Assembly: GCA_964440915.1 (NCBI GenBank)
Contig: CAYTTV010000001.1
Location: 62,001-126,000, forward strand
Source of the DNA: CAMPJM01 sp964440915
GTDB lineage: Bacteria; Bacteroidota; Bacteroidia; Cytophagales; Cyclobacteriaceae
Length of the DNA stretch: 64,000 nt
Direction of reading: 5' to 3'
The first letter of the stretch is position 1; each line of letters begins with the position of its first letter. The position numbers and the translations under genes are program-made. Positions 1 through 8,412 of the stretch are shown here, in pieces. The notes under the pieces were generated by a model. It was not told the origin of the DNA. It worked only from the letters and a program-made list of their open reading frames with translations, and ran no database searches.

Positions 1-698
1 TCAGCATATTCTGCTGCAGTTGTAAAGTCTCCAGACTCACCATAAGGCTGATATCCTCTGGTCAAGAACACTTTTGCAAGGTAATGCCTCACCACTCTCT
101 TATCTACCCTTCCATTATCTTGACTTCCAGGAACAAGGGCCAGCGCCGCCTCCATTTCATCTATAATAAAATTGTAAACATTTGCGGATGACTCCCTTTC
201 AAAGCCCAAGATTACTGAGTTCACTCTTTCTGTTACCAAAGGAACATCGCCGAAAGACTGCACCAGAAGGAAATAAAAGTAGGCCCTCAAAAACCGAACT
301 TCACCTGCTCGGACGCTTAGTGTTTCAACTTCCTCTGTTACTTCATTAAAATATAGTGCGGTATTGGCCAGTTGAATCCCTTCATAGAGAGTTCGATAGA
401 GATTCAAAACATTGCTCTCAGTGGCATCTAAGTCCCTGTAGTTCAGCAGACCCACTGAGGGAGGTGTTCCTCTTCCACTCGTATATAGGTCTGTACCATA
501 AGTAAAAACATACGGAAGATCGCCATAAATATCACGCAATGTCGAATAGGTAGCATTGACCAAAGCCTCATAGCCAGATGCAGTCGTATAAAACTCATCT
601 GCCACTATGTTTGACTTATTCTCTTCTTCCAAAAAGTCGCTACAAGCCGAGGCCAGCAACAACATGCATACAAAAGTATATTTTATAAATTTTTTCAT
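1..698 (-). CDS. SusD/RagB-family outer-membrane lipoprotein (partial)
   Basis: This is the N-terminal 232 residues of a SusD-type glycan-binding lipoprotein; the C-terminal half lies beyond the window. The signal peptide ends in a lipobox with the lipidated Cys at residue 19, followed by SDFLEE, the usual start of mature SusD proteins. The TPR-like helices characteristic of the family follow (for example RAGEVRFLRAYFYFLLV and GDVPLVTE). It begins 9 nt after the susC stop and so is the second gene of a susC-susD operon. SusD sits on the cell surface as the lid of the SusC transporter. The downstream kduI/kduD genes suggest the ligand is a uronate-containing oligosaccharide such as pectin-derived material; this is inferred from context only. 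Confidence 0.93.
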   Translation of the reverse strand, partial: MKKFIKYTFVCMLLLASACSDFLEEENKSNIVADEFYTTASGYEALVNATYSTLRDIYGDLPYVFTYGTDLYTSGRGTPPSVGLLNYRDLDATESNVLNLYRTLYEGIQLANTALYFNEVTEEVETLSVRAGEVRFLRAYFYFLLVQSFGDVPLVTERVNSVILGFERESSANVYNFIIDEMEAALALVPGSQDNGRVDKRVVRHYLAKVFLTRGYQPYGESGDFTTAAEYA

Positions 699-707
699 CT
701 CTCTACT

Positions 708-3700
708 TTAAAATTTCAGGTTAACACCAAACTGATAAGTCACGAAAGCATTTCCTGTGCTTTCTAGGCTCTTGTCTGCCCACTCTGGGTCAAAGCCATC
801 ATAATCCGTAAATACAAAAGGATTCAACACATTGAGATAAAGTCTCAGGCTCTTGATATTAGCCCGCTCCAATAGCCCAGTAGAAGGGAAGTTATACCCT
901 AAGGCTATATTCTGAACCTTTACAAAAGAAGCATCTTTGAAAAAGGCTACTTCATTGTATTGTGTGCCAGGTGTCATAGGTCTTGGATAGTTATTAGTGT
1001 AGTTTTTCGGATTCACATTGTTTTCAGGCATGTAGTAATCTACATTCAGTTTTCCTCTACCTCTATCTCCCATATTGGTAAACTCTTGATGAAATGGGCT
1101 GAATACTTGAACTCCCTGTCTGGTAAACAAAGAAGCACTTAGATCAAAACCTTTATATGTAAACTGAGTAGAAAAACCTCCAGTCCAATCAGGGGAAGAT
1201 GACCCAATAGGCAACCAGTCGTAATCCGCATCGATCTTGCCATCCGGTGAACCTTCAGGTCCTGAAACATCCCTGATCTTTATCTGTCCCTCCTCACTTC
1301 CAAAGGCTGCCGCATCTTCGCCTTTTTGCCATATTCCATCCCACTGGTAGGTATAGTTTATGTTGATATCCTGCCCTACAATCCATGCATATCTATCTGA
1401 TGCATTGCTACCTCCGATAAATCTGGATACATCACCGCCAAATATTTCAATGATTTCATTGTTATTCTTACTAAAATTGAAAGTGGTCGACCAGCTAAAA
1501 TCATTGGTCTGGATATTTATAGTGTTTAAGAAAAGCTCTACACCTTTGTTCGATACAGAACCAATATTGTCATATAGCTTTCCAGCTCCTGTTTCAATAG
1601 GCAGATCTCTTTCCATCAACAGCTTTGTCGACAGTTTATCATATACATCTACTGAACCTCTTATCCTTCCTCTAAATAGCTCATAATCTATCCCAAAGTT
1701 GAACTCCCTTGTTCTTTCCCAAGTCAGTTCTGGGTTTACAATACCGCTAGGACCAAAGCCACTGGCATTTGTTCCACTAAAATCATAATAGGTTTGGTTG
1801 TCGGCCAACACTTGAGTAGAAAAGGGACTGATGTTGTTGTTGCCGGTATAACCATAGCTCACACGTGCTTTTAGGTCACGGATAAAGTTTACATCCTGCA
1901 TAAAAGCTTCTTCAGAAATCCTCCATCCAACGGCAGCTGAAGGGAAAGAGGCCCATTTATGCCCTTTGGCTAATACAGAAGAGCCATCCCATCTATTCGA
2001 CAAAGTCAACAAGTACCTATCTCTAAAAGAATAGTTTAACCTGGCCATATAAGAAATGAGTGTTTCCTGTGTATAACTACTCCTCACATCTTGATAATCT
2101 TTTGCTGTTCCTAAGTTGTGAAAACCTGAGGCAAATGGAAGATTTTCAACATTGATGAAACTCGTCTCACCTCTTTGATATTGCTGGCTATAAAGTCCCG
2201 TGAAATTAAAACTGTGCTCATCAAAGTCCTTGGTGAGATTCAATTGATTGTCCCATATATAGGAGAAGTATTCTCTTTGATCGAGACTAGCTGATGGATC
2301 TTTTAATTGTCTTGCTTCAGTTTCAGAACCATGGAAACGTCCTCTTCTTTGATTTCTAAATTGGGGTGACATGGTACTTCTAATACTAATCCACTCTACA
2401 GGAGCAAACTGAAGATAAATATTTCCAACTCCTTGAGTCCTGCGTGTATTGTCTTGCGAGTTTTCTATATCAACCAATGGGTTTACAGAACTGGTATAGT
2501 TCACATCGCCATATTTGGCAGGTTGGTACAATACATTTCCTAAAGAATCATAAGGAGATGCTAGAGGCGACATACGGTAGGCGTTTGTAATAGCATGCTG
2601 ACTGCCTCTTTCCGTTTCAGACAAAGAGAAGTTGAAACTTGCTCCTGCTGTCCACTGATCATTGATTTTGTGATTGATGCTGGCCTTGAAGTTATATTGG
2701 TTGAAATGATCTTTCAAAAGGTTCCCTTTCTCTTCTTGGAAACCACCGCCAAGTACATAGCTCATCCTGTTGTCACTTGTAACGCCCGCTGCGGAGATCC
2801 AATGGTTTTGTTGTAATCCCGTCTGCAAAAAGTGGCTAGGCCAATCAGTATACTCTTTCAAAGCCACCCTTCTGGCTGTAATATAAGGCGCATTGGCAAG
2901 GCCTCCAATAGTCTCGTCATAGTTTCCCGTTGATAGGTTCTGCATGATAAAAGTGTTCTGCCTGAACCTGAACCATTCGTCTCCACCCATAAAGTCAGGC
3001 TCTCTTACATTCTGTCTTACACCAACATAACCATCATAAGAGATGGTCGCACCGCCTCTTACACCTGTTCCTTGCTTGGTTGTTACAAGCACAACCCCGT
3101 TAGAACCACGTGATCCATAAATAGCTGTTGAAGAAGCGTCTTTAAGGATATCCATCCTTTCAATATCTTGTGGGTTAATAAAATTGATATTATCAACTAT
3201 CACCCCATCTACTACATACAAAGGGCTTCCTCCCACAAGAGAGTTTTGTCCTCGAATCTGAATGTCAAATTCGCTCCCTGCCCTACCTGAACCTGCGGAG
3301 ATATCAACCCCAGCTACTTGACCTTGAACCGCTTGTAGAGGGCTTACAGTTCCCCGCTCTGCTATGCTAGAACCATCCACAACAGCAACTGATCCGGTAA
3401 GGTCCTTCTTCTGCACCGTTCCATATCCTACTACCACCACTTCCATCAGCTCAGTGATATCTGTCATAAGGGATATGTCGACTACGGACCGGTTATTCAC
3501 AGGGATCTCTTCTGTCAAATATCCTACATAGGAAAACACTAGCACAGCGTTGGAATTTTCAACGCTCAGGCTATAGTGACCATTGATATCGGTAATGGTG
3601 CCATTGGTGGTTCCTTTTACTAAAACTGTTGCACCTGGTATTGGCGAACCGTCTTCATCAGCTGTTACTTTTCCCGCTATCTGGATGGCTTGAGCATATC

Positions 3701-3827
3701 CTAGATGGACAACGGCTAGAAGCAAGACTGCCACCAGCAAGGGCACATGTCTATAAGTGAATAGCTTGATGTTGACGCCTCTCCAAAAGCTGCGTAAACA
3801 AAACTTGTATGGATAAAAATGTTTCAT
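708..3827 (-). CDS. SusC/RagA-family TonB-dependent outer-membrane transporter
   Basis: A 1039-residue TonB-linked outer-membrane transporter. After a hydrophobic signal segment (about residues 28-46) comes a carboxypeptidase-regulatory-like domain (about 50-125), a TonB-box region with MEVVVVGYG, a plug domain with YVVDGVI and the typical SusC motif DILKDASSTAIYGSRGSNG, and a long beta-barrel ending in the aromatic VNLKF. The length is normal for the family. The signal peptide is preceded by an unusually long stretch of about 27 residues, so the true start may be an internal one, but no good internal Met precedes the hydrophobic core. It is the first gene of the susC-susD operon. Its upstream region is shared with divergent kduI and carries three LacI-type operator-like sites. 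Confidence 0.95.
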   Translation of the reverse strand: MKHFYPYKFCLRSFWRGVNIKLFTYRHVPLLVAVLLLAVVHLGYAQAIQIAGKVTADEDGSPIPGATVLVKGTTNGTITDINGHYSLSVENSNAVLVFSYVGYLTEEIPVNNRSVVDISLMTDITELMEVVVVGYGTVQKKDLTGSVAVVDGSSIAERGTVSPLQAVQGQVAGVDISAGSGRAGSEFDIQIRGQNSLVGGSPLYVVDGVIVDNINFINPQDIERMDILKDASSTAIYGSRGSNGVVLVTTKQGTGVRGGATISYDGYVGVRQNVREPDFMGGDEWFRFRQNTFIMQNLSTGNYDETIGGLANAPYITARRVALKEYTDWPSHFLQTGLQQNHWISAAGVTSDNRMSYVLGGGFQEEKGNLLKDHFNQYNFKASINHKINDQWTAGASFNFSLSETERGSQHAITNAYRMSPLASPYDSLGNVLYQPAKYGDVNYTSSVNPLVDIENSQDNTRRTQGVGNIYLQFAPVEWISIRSTMSPQFRNQRRGRFHGSETEARQLKDPSASLDQREYFSYIWDNQLNLTKDFDEHSFNFTGLYSQQYQRGETSFINVENLPFASGFHNLGTAKDYQDVRSSYTQETLISYMARLNYSFRDRYLLTLSNRWDGSSVLAKGHKWASFPSAAVGWRISEEAFMQDVNFIRDLKARVSYGYTGNNNISPFSTQVLADNQTYYDFSGTNASGFGPSGIVNPELTWERTREFNFGIDYELFRGRIRGSVDVYDKLSTKLLMERDLPIETGAGKLYDNIGSVSNKGVELFLNTINIQTNDFSWSTTFNFSKNNNEIIEIFGGDVSRFIGGSNASDRYAWIVGQDININYTYQWDGIWQKGEDAAAFGSEEGQIKIRDVSGPEGSPDGKIDADYDWLPIGSSSPDWTGGFSTQFTYKGFDLSASLFTRQGVQVFSPFHQEFTNMGDRGRGKLNVDYYMPENNVNPKNYTNNYPRPMTPGTQYNEVAFFKDASFVKVQNIALGYNFPSTGLLERANIKSLRLYLNVLNPFVFTDYDGFDPEWADKSLESTGNAFVTYQFGVNLKF

Positions 3828-3982
3828 AAGGAATTAAGATTTATGTTATTAATTAAGTTGGTTACACTCCAAAGAAAAATACATGAGGCGCATCACAAAA
3901 AATCCCTTTGCTTTTGGTCGAAGGTTCTCCTATTAAAAAATACCAACACATTTACCTTAATCCGATGTGCTGACAAGACAAG

Positions 3983-3996
3983 CACAATCGTTTGCA
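3983..3996. promoter_or_regulatory. LacI-family operator-like site 1 (susC side)
   Basis: The 14-mer CACAATCGTTTGCA matches the LacI/GalR-type pattern TGnAAnCGnTTnCA with two mismatches. It lies about 160 bp upstream of the susC start, 38 bp centre-to-centre from site 2. Probable target of the LacI-type regulator at 6251. Confidence 0.5.
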
Positions 3997-4020
3997 CGAC
4001 CAAGTTTTAACTTACTTCTG

Positions 4021-4034
4021 CGCAATCGATTGCA
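4021..4034. promoter_or_regulatory. LacI-family operator-like site 2
   Basis: CGCAATCGATTGCA contains a perfect 12-bp palindrome (4022-4033) and fits TGnAAnCGnTTnCA with one mismatch. It lies in the susC-kduI intergenic region, upstream of susC. Confidence 0.65.
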
Positions 4035-4221
4035 TATTAAAAATAATTTGATCAAATTGCAAAGTATAAGATTGATTTTTTATTCCGAATTTTTATTTTA
4101 ATCTATTAATTAAGGATAAAAAGATATTTTATATTAAGTTAGCAGCGATTCTCCATATAAAGCAGTTGCTAAAATAAACTAGTAACAGTGACAGATAAAA
4201 ACTAAAAGCAGTTAGAAACTG

Positions 4222-4235
4222 TGCAACCGTTTACA
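4222..4235. promoter_or_regulatory. LacI-family operator-like site 3 (kduI side)
   Basis: TGCAACCGTTTACA fits TGnAAnCGnTTnCA with no mismatch. It ends 17 bp before the kduI start codon, a position where a bound repressor would block transcription of kduI. The 425-bp intergenic region otherwise shows AT-rich sequence with no clear TAnnTTTG promoter. Confidence 0.7.
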
Positions 4236-4252
4236 TCAATATATTAAAAGTT

Positions 4253-5089
4253 ATGATTAATTATTCTATTCGACACGCTATCCATCCAGAAGACAGCAAG
4301 CATTATACAACTTCAAAACTTCGAGAGTCCTTTCTTATCCAGGATCTCTTTAAAGAAGATGCCATAGAGGCAGTTTATACTTTATATGATCGTTTAATAG
4401 TAGGGGGTATACACCCTGTGAATAAATCATTACGTCTAGACACGTTTCCTACTTTAAGATCTGAGCACTTTCTGGACAGACGGGAGATTGGCATTATCAA
4501 CATTGGCGCAGAAAGCACCATAACAGTCGAAGGGCAAACGTTTACTTTGGCCAATAAGGAAGCCTTATATATAGGCAAAGGAACCAAGGAGGTTATTTTC
4601 CACCCTGCTAAGGAAGGAAAAACCTTGTTCTATTTCAACTCTGCCCCTGCACACCAAGCATACCCTACGAAAAAGACATCGCTAGAGGAAGCCGAAACAG
4701 TAGAATTGGGCTCCTTAGACAACGCTAACCATAGAATTATCCGCAAAGTGCTGATAAATTCGGTGGTAGAAACATGCCAGTTGCAAATGGGCATAACCGA
4801 GCTGCAAAGGGGAAGTGTATGGAATACCATGCCTGCCCATACGCATGACAGAAGGATGGAGGCTTACTTATATTTCGACTTGCCAGAAGACCAGGCCGTA
4901 TGCCACTTTTTCGGAGAGCCCAACGAGACCAGACATTTGTTCATGAAGAACAATGAAGTAGCACTTTCTCCCCCTTGGTCTATCCATTGTGGTGCCGGCA
5001 CAAGCAACTATTCCTTTGTATGGGGGATGGCAGGAGAAAATCTGGACTATGACGACATGGATAGGTTGGCGATAACGGACTTGAAGTAG
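4253..5089 (+). CDS. kduI: 5-dehydro-4-deoxy-D-glucuronate isomerase (KduI)
   Basis: A 278-residue cytoplasmic isomerase that converts 5-keto-4-deoxyuronate (DKI, from unsaturated galacturonate released from pectin) to 3-deoxy-D-glycero-2,5-hexodiulosonate. The length equals that of E. coli KduI. The metal ligands known for that family fall at the same positions: His196 and His198 in the AHTHDRRMEA motif, Glu203, and His245 in SIHCGAG. The gene diverges from susC and shares its operator-bearing control region. KduD, encoded 222 bp downstream, uses its product. Confidence 0.97.
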   Translation: MINYSIRHAIHPEDSKHYTTSKLRESFLIQDLFKEDAIEAVYTLYDRLIVGGIHPVNKSLRLDTFPTLRSEHFLDRREIGIINIGAESTITVEGQTFTLANKEALYIGKGTKEVIFHPAKEGKTLFYFNSAPAHQAYPTKKTSLEEAETVELGSLDNANHRIIRKVLINSVVETCQLQMGITELQRGSVWNTMPAHTHDRRMEAYLYFDLPEDQAVCHFFGEPNETRHLFMKNNEVALSPPWSIHCGAGTSNYSFVWGMAGENLDYDDMDRLAITDLK

Positions 5090-5120
5090 ATTTTTAGAGG
5101 TTAGAGGTTAGATAATTAGA

Positions 5121-5185
5121 CACAAAGGCAATTGACAAATAAGCAATAGGCAAAGGAAAACCTTTTACGTCTTGGCGCCTTTGTG
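5121..5185. repeat. Intergenic inverted repeat between kduI and kduD
   Basis: Arms CACAAAGGC (5121-5129) and GCCTTTGTG (5177-5185) are perfect 9-bp complements around a 47-bp loop. Just upstream, TTAGAGG-type heptads repeat (about 5093-5112). The wording of this stretch resembles the low-complexity 'aaagacgcaaag'-like intergenic sequence common in Bacteroidetes genomes. No function is evident. Confidence 0.35.
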
Positions 5186-5311
5186 CAAAACATCTTGACG
5201 CGAAGGCAGCAACAATTAAATGTCAGAAAAAGCAGTAATGGACAACAGACAAAAGTATGTTCTATTCTATTACGCGCTATTGATAAATTTTGAACTTAAT
5301 AACTTTATACA

Positions 5312-6100
5312 ATGAACAATCAATTCGATTTGTCGGGGAAGGTTGCCTTGATCACCGGTGCTACTCATGGGCTAGGAATGGCGATGGCGATGGCATTGGG
5401 ACGAGCTGGGGCAATATTAGTAATAAACGGCAACACACCTGCAAAGATGGAGGCTGCCCTGAAAGAGTATAAAAAAGAGGGTCTTAGTGTGCATGGGTTA
5501 CTATTCGATGTCACCAATGAAACACTGGTAAAAGAAAATATTGATAAGATTGAAAAGGAAATTGGCCCGATCGACATCCTGGTCAATAATGCCGGGATGA
5601 TCAAAAGAATACCAGCACTTGAAATGGAGGTTGAGGACTTCAGAAAGGTATTGGACGTTGATCTTACAGGTCCTTTTATTATGTCGAAGCAGGTAGGAAA
5701 ATATATGGTGGAAAGAAGGGCAGGCAAGATTATCAACATCTGCTCCATGATGAGTGAACTGGGCAGGAATACCGTTACTGCCTATGCTGCAGCAAAAGGA
5801 GGACTAAAAATGCTGACAAGGAATTTGGCTACAGAATGGGCTAAATATAATATTCAAGTCAATGGCATAGGACCAGGCTACTTTGCAACGGACCAAACTG
5901 CGCCTATCCGTGTCGACGGTCACCCTTTTCATGAATTTATCATTAACCGTACTCCGGCTGGAAGATGGGGCGACCCAGATGACCTTGGTGGAACTGCTGT
6001 CTTCCTGGCAAGTAAGGCTAGCGATTTCATAAACGGTCAGATTATCTATGTGGATGGGGGAATTTTGGCAACGATTGGAAAGCCCGCTAATGAGGCCTAA
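5312..6100 (+). CDS. kduD: 2-deoxy-D-gluconate 3-dehydrogenase / KduD-type short-chain dehydrogenase
   Basis: A 262-residue classical SDR that reduces 3-deoxy-D-glycero-2,5-hexodiulosonate to 2-keto-3-deoxygluconate with NAD(P)H. The cofactor-binding motif TGATHGLG is near residue 15, NNAG follows, and the catalytic triad is Ser145 (NICSMM), Tyr158 and Lys162 (YAAAKGG). The C-terminal segment IYVDGGILA is typical of KduD-like SDRs. Its position next to kduI makes the pathway assignment strong, although SDR substrate cannot be read from sequence alone. Genes for the next steps (kdgK, kdgA) are not in this window. Confidence 0.92.
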   Translation: MNNQFDLSGKVALITGATHGLGMAMAMALGRAGAILVINGNTPAKMEAALKEYKKEGLSVHGLLFDVTNETLVKENIDKIEKEIGPIDILVNNAGMIKRIPALEMEVEDFRKVLDVDLTGPFIMSKQVGKYMVERRAGKIINICSMMSELGRNTVTAYAAAKGGLKMLTRNLATEWAKYNIQVNGIGPGYFATDQTAPIRVDGHPFHEFIINRTPAGRWGDPDDLGGTAVFLASKASDFINGQIIYVDGGILATIGKPANEA

Positions 6101-6136
6101 AGACATGGCTTTAGTTCGGATGTTATAAATGATGAA

Positions 6137-6190
6137 GGGGCTTGGATTATCTATACATAAGGCTTATAATGGCCATGAAATCCAAGCTCC
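6137..6190. promoter_or_regulatory. Hairpin between kduD and the lacI-type gene
   Basis: A 12-bp stem (6137-6148 with 6179-6190, one G-T pair) surrounds a 30-nt loop, 36 bp after the kduD stop. It is followed by a short A/T-rich segment (AAAAGCTTTTT). It may be a terminator or an attenuation/processing stem separating kduD from the regulator gene. Confidence 0.4.
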
Positions 6191-6250
6191 TAAAAGCTTT
6201 TTCAATAAAGCTCTATATATGTACCAGCTAGTGTTTTTACAATTGAAATT

Positions 6251-7300
6251 ATGACAAACAAATCTAAAACGACCATACATGATATAGCACAGGAGCTTAA
6301 TATCACTGCCTCGACAGTTTCTAGGGCATTAAACGACCATCCGAGGATCAGTGATAGTACCAAAAAGGCTGTAATCAGAGTAGCCAAAAGATTGAACTAC
6401 CAACCCAATAGCTTGGCTGCAGCGCTCCGGAACGGAAAAAGTCATGTAATTGGCATTATCGTCCCCACTGCAGACAGGGCATTTTTTGCTTCAGTAGTAC
6501 GGGGAATAGAAGAGATCTCGAACAAAGCCAATTATAAGGTGATGATTTGCCAGTCATATGACATTTATGAAAAAGAAGTGATGGCCATAGATGCCTTGTT
6601 AAATGCCCAAGTAGATGGCATTATTGCCTCTTTAGCAAAAACGACTTCAAACCTGGACCACTTCAAAAGAGTGCAAAATGCCAACATTCCTTTGATCTTA
6701 TTCGACAGAACTACACCCGAACTTAATGTAAGCCAAGTAGTAATAGACGACTACATGGGGGCTTATATGACAGTGGAGCACCTTATACAGCAAGGATGTA
6801 AAAGAATAGCACATTTCACCAGTGCCTTGCAGAAACTGAGTATTTATAAAGAACGCTTTAGAGGCTATAAAGAAGCATTGGAAAACCACAATATTCCCTT
6901 TGATGAAGCGCTCGTAATTGAGAGCAATCTGCAACTTGAAGATGGCCGGGAGAGCATGAAAAAACTGCTAGCGTTAAAAGAGTTGCCAGATGCTGTGTTT
7001 TCGGCAAGTGATTATGGTGCCATGGGAGCCATGCAAATACTCAAGGAGAATAACATTAAAATTCCGGAACAAGTGGCACTTGCAGGCTTTAGCAACGAAC
7101 CTTTCACGTCCTTTACCGATCCACCGCTCACTTCAGTAGACCAACTCAGCATTTCTATGGGAAATGTTACCGCAGAAGTGTTTTTTGAGCAAATAGCAGA
7201 AAAAGGCAGGAAGGTGATCCCTCAAACAATTACTTTGAAGCCTAAATTAGTCATAAGGAACTCGTCCATCAAAAATCCAAAACTGGTAGACAAAAGCTAA
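6251..7300 (+). CDS. LacI-family transcriptional regulator
   Basis: A 349-residue repressor with an N-terminal LacI helix-turn-helix and hinge (about residues 6-60, with TIHDIAQELNITASTVSRAL) and a periplasmic-binding-protein-like effector domain from about residue 62 on (VIGIIVPTAD at its start; PDAVFSASDYGAMGAM and VALAGFSNEPF further along). It lies directly downstream of kduD in the same orientation. The three LacI-type palindromes between susC and kduI are its likely targets, with a uronate catabolite as probable inducer. The ligand is inferred from neighbours. Confidence 0.93.
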   Translation: MTNKSKTTIHDIAQELNITASTVSRALNDHPRISDSTKKAVIRVAKRLNYQPNSLAAALRNGKSHVIGIIVPTADRAFFASVVRGIEEISNKANYKVMICQSYDIYEKEVMAIDALLNAQVDGIIASLAKTTSNLDHFKRVQNANIPLILFDRTTPELNVSQVVIDDYMGAYMTVEHLIQQGCKRIAHFTSALQKLSIYKERFRGYKEALENHNIPFDEALVIESNLQLEDGRESMKKLLALKELPDAVFSASDYGAMGAMQILKENNIKIPEQVALAGFSNEPFTSFTDPPLTSVDQLSISMGNVTAEVFFEQIAEKGRKVIPQTITLKPKLVIRNSSIKNPKLVDKS

Positions 7301-7353
7301 TTGCGCTTCAACGATACCTGCTGCAAGATAAATCGTCTCTAAAAAACAGAATT

Positions 7354-7866
7354 TTAGGAAACTTTTTGCAATTGCTTAATCAATTCCGCTTTGTTCATCT
7401 TTGACCTGCCCCGAACCTCTTTTTTTTTGGCGATTGCATCCAGTTCCTTTTTGGTCTTTGATGATAACCCTTCTTTCACCTCCTTTTGAATAGCCTTTTT
7501 TCCTTCTAAATGAGATTCTACCTTCTCTTTAGAAACAAGGCGCTTTGAGGCAATGATCTTTTTCTGCTTGTCCTTCGACGTAGGAAGGCCATTGGGCAGT
7601 ATATATTCTTTAAACTTTTCCCCTTTTTCCAGAAAGAGGTGAGGGACGTCATTAAAGTCAGGGTCATTCTTAAAGTCTGCCATATAATATTTCCCTTCCT
7701 GCAAGGTGCGCTGCTGTTGGTGTTTGCTGTCAGAGTGCACAATTATCTCTCCCTTTTGCCCTTCTACCAGCGCATACCAACCTTTCCTTTTTAAATGAAG
7801 GATATCGTTACCTTCTGTGGTTTTAAATAATTCATATTGACCGGTATTCTTTATCTCGCTGCTCAT
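7354..7866 (-). CDS. Hypothetical protein with Rho-N/SAP-like C-terminal helix motif
   Basis: A 170-residue, lysine-rich soluble protein with no signal peptide. The first 95 residues look like a small beta-rich domain (YELFKTTEGNDILHLKRKGWYAL). A charged, probably helical linker follows. The last 35 residues (KTKKELDAIAKKKEVRGRSKMNKAELIKQLQ) resemble the Rho-N/SAP fold, in which two helices joined by a G/R-rich turn bind nucleic acid. It diverges from the DUF2383 gene with 71 bp between starts. Function is unknown; a stress-related nucleic-acid-binding role is only a guess. Confidence 0.75.
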   Translation of the reverse strand: MSSEIKNTGQYELFKTTEGNDILHLKRKGWYALVEGQKGEIIVHSDSKHQQQRTLQEGKYYMADFKNDPDFNDVPHLFLEKGEKFKEYILPNGLPTSKDKQKKIIASKRLVSKEKVESHLEGKKAIQKEVKEGLSSKTKKELDAIAKKKEVRGRSKMNKAELIKQLQKVS

Positions 7867-7937
7867 AATATGTTACATTTTCATTCATTAAAACAAGGCA
7901 GTTTTAAAAATGTTATAGCTCGTACTCCTTAGTATTA

Positions 7938-8405
7938 ATGAATTATGTAGTCATGGTAAAGACAATTCAACGCCTTATAGAAATCTGCAGTGAGCGTGAA
8001 AATGGATACAAAACAGCAGCCCACTATATCGGAGATCATAGGATGGCCGAGGTCCTCGAAAACCTTGCCATCCAAAGCAGAAGTTTCAAAGGAACGCTTA
8101 TTTCTATTGCATCGTACGCAAAGTCAGATGCAGAGGAGCACCCACTAGAAGATACTTTCGGTAATTGGATGGATTTCAAGACAGACGTTACAGACAGCAA
8201 CCGCACTGATCTTATTGCCTTTTGTGAAGCAGGTGAAAAGAAAGCAATTGCAGCCTATGAAGAAGCATTAGAAAACATGGTCACCGATCGGCATATAGAA
8301 GAGGTACAAGCTCAACTGCTGCAAATAAAAAACACTTTGGAACTACTCAACGAACTCAAGCAATACAGCCATAGTGAACAAAAGGGCTTACCAATGCAAA
8401 AATAA
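7938..8405 (+). CDS. PA2169-type four-helix-bundle protein (DUF2383)
   Basis: A 155-residue all-helical, ferritin-like protein. The pattern IQRLIEICSERENGYKTAA at the start and CEAGEKKAIAAYEEALE at about residues 95-112 fits the DUF2383/PA2169 family, whose members are often near stress genes and have no assigned reaction. A start a few codons in (Met6) is also possible. The stop lies 7 nt before the start of the DUF72 gene, so the two are probably co-transcribed. Confidence 0.85.
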   Translation: MNYVVMVKTIQRLIEICSERENGYKTAAHYIGDHRMAEVLENLAIQSRSFKGTLISIASYAKSDAEEHPLEDTFGNWMDFKTDVTDSNRTDLIAFCEAGEKKAIAAYEEALENMVTDRHIEEVQAQLLQIKNTLELLNELKQYSHSEQKGLPMQK

Positions 8406-8412
8406 TGACAAG

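Noticed and set aside
3819..4010. 63-codon plus-strand frame upstream of kduI
   Set aside because: It starts inside the susC coding start and covers an operator; the composition is that of AT-rich non-coding DNA.
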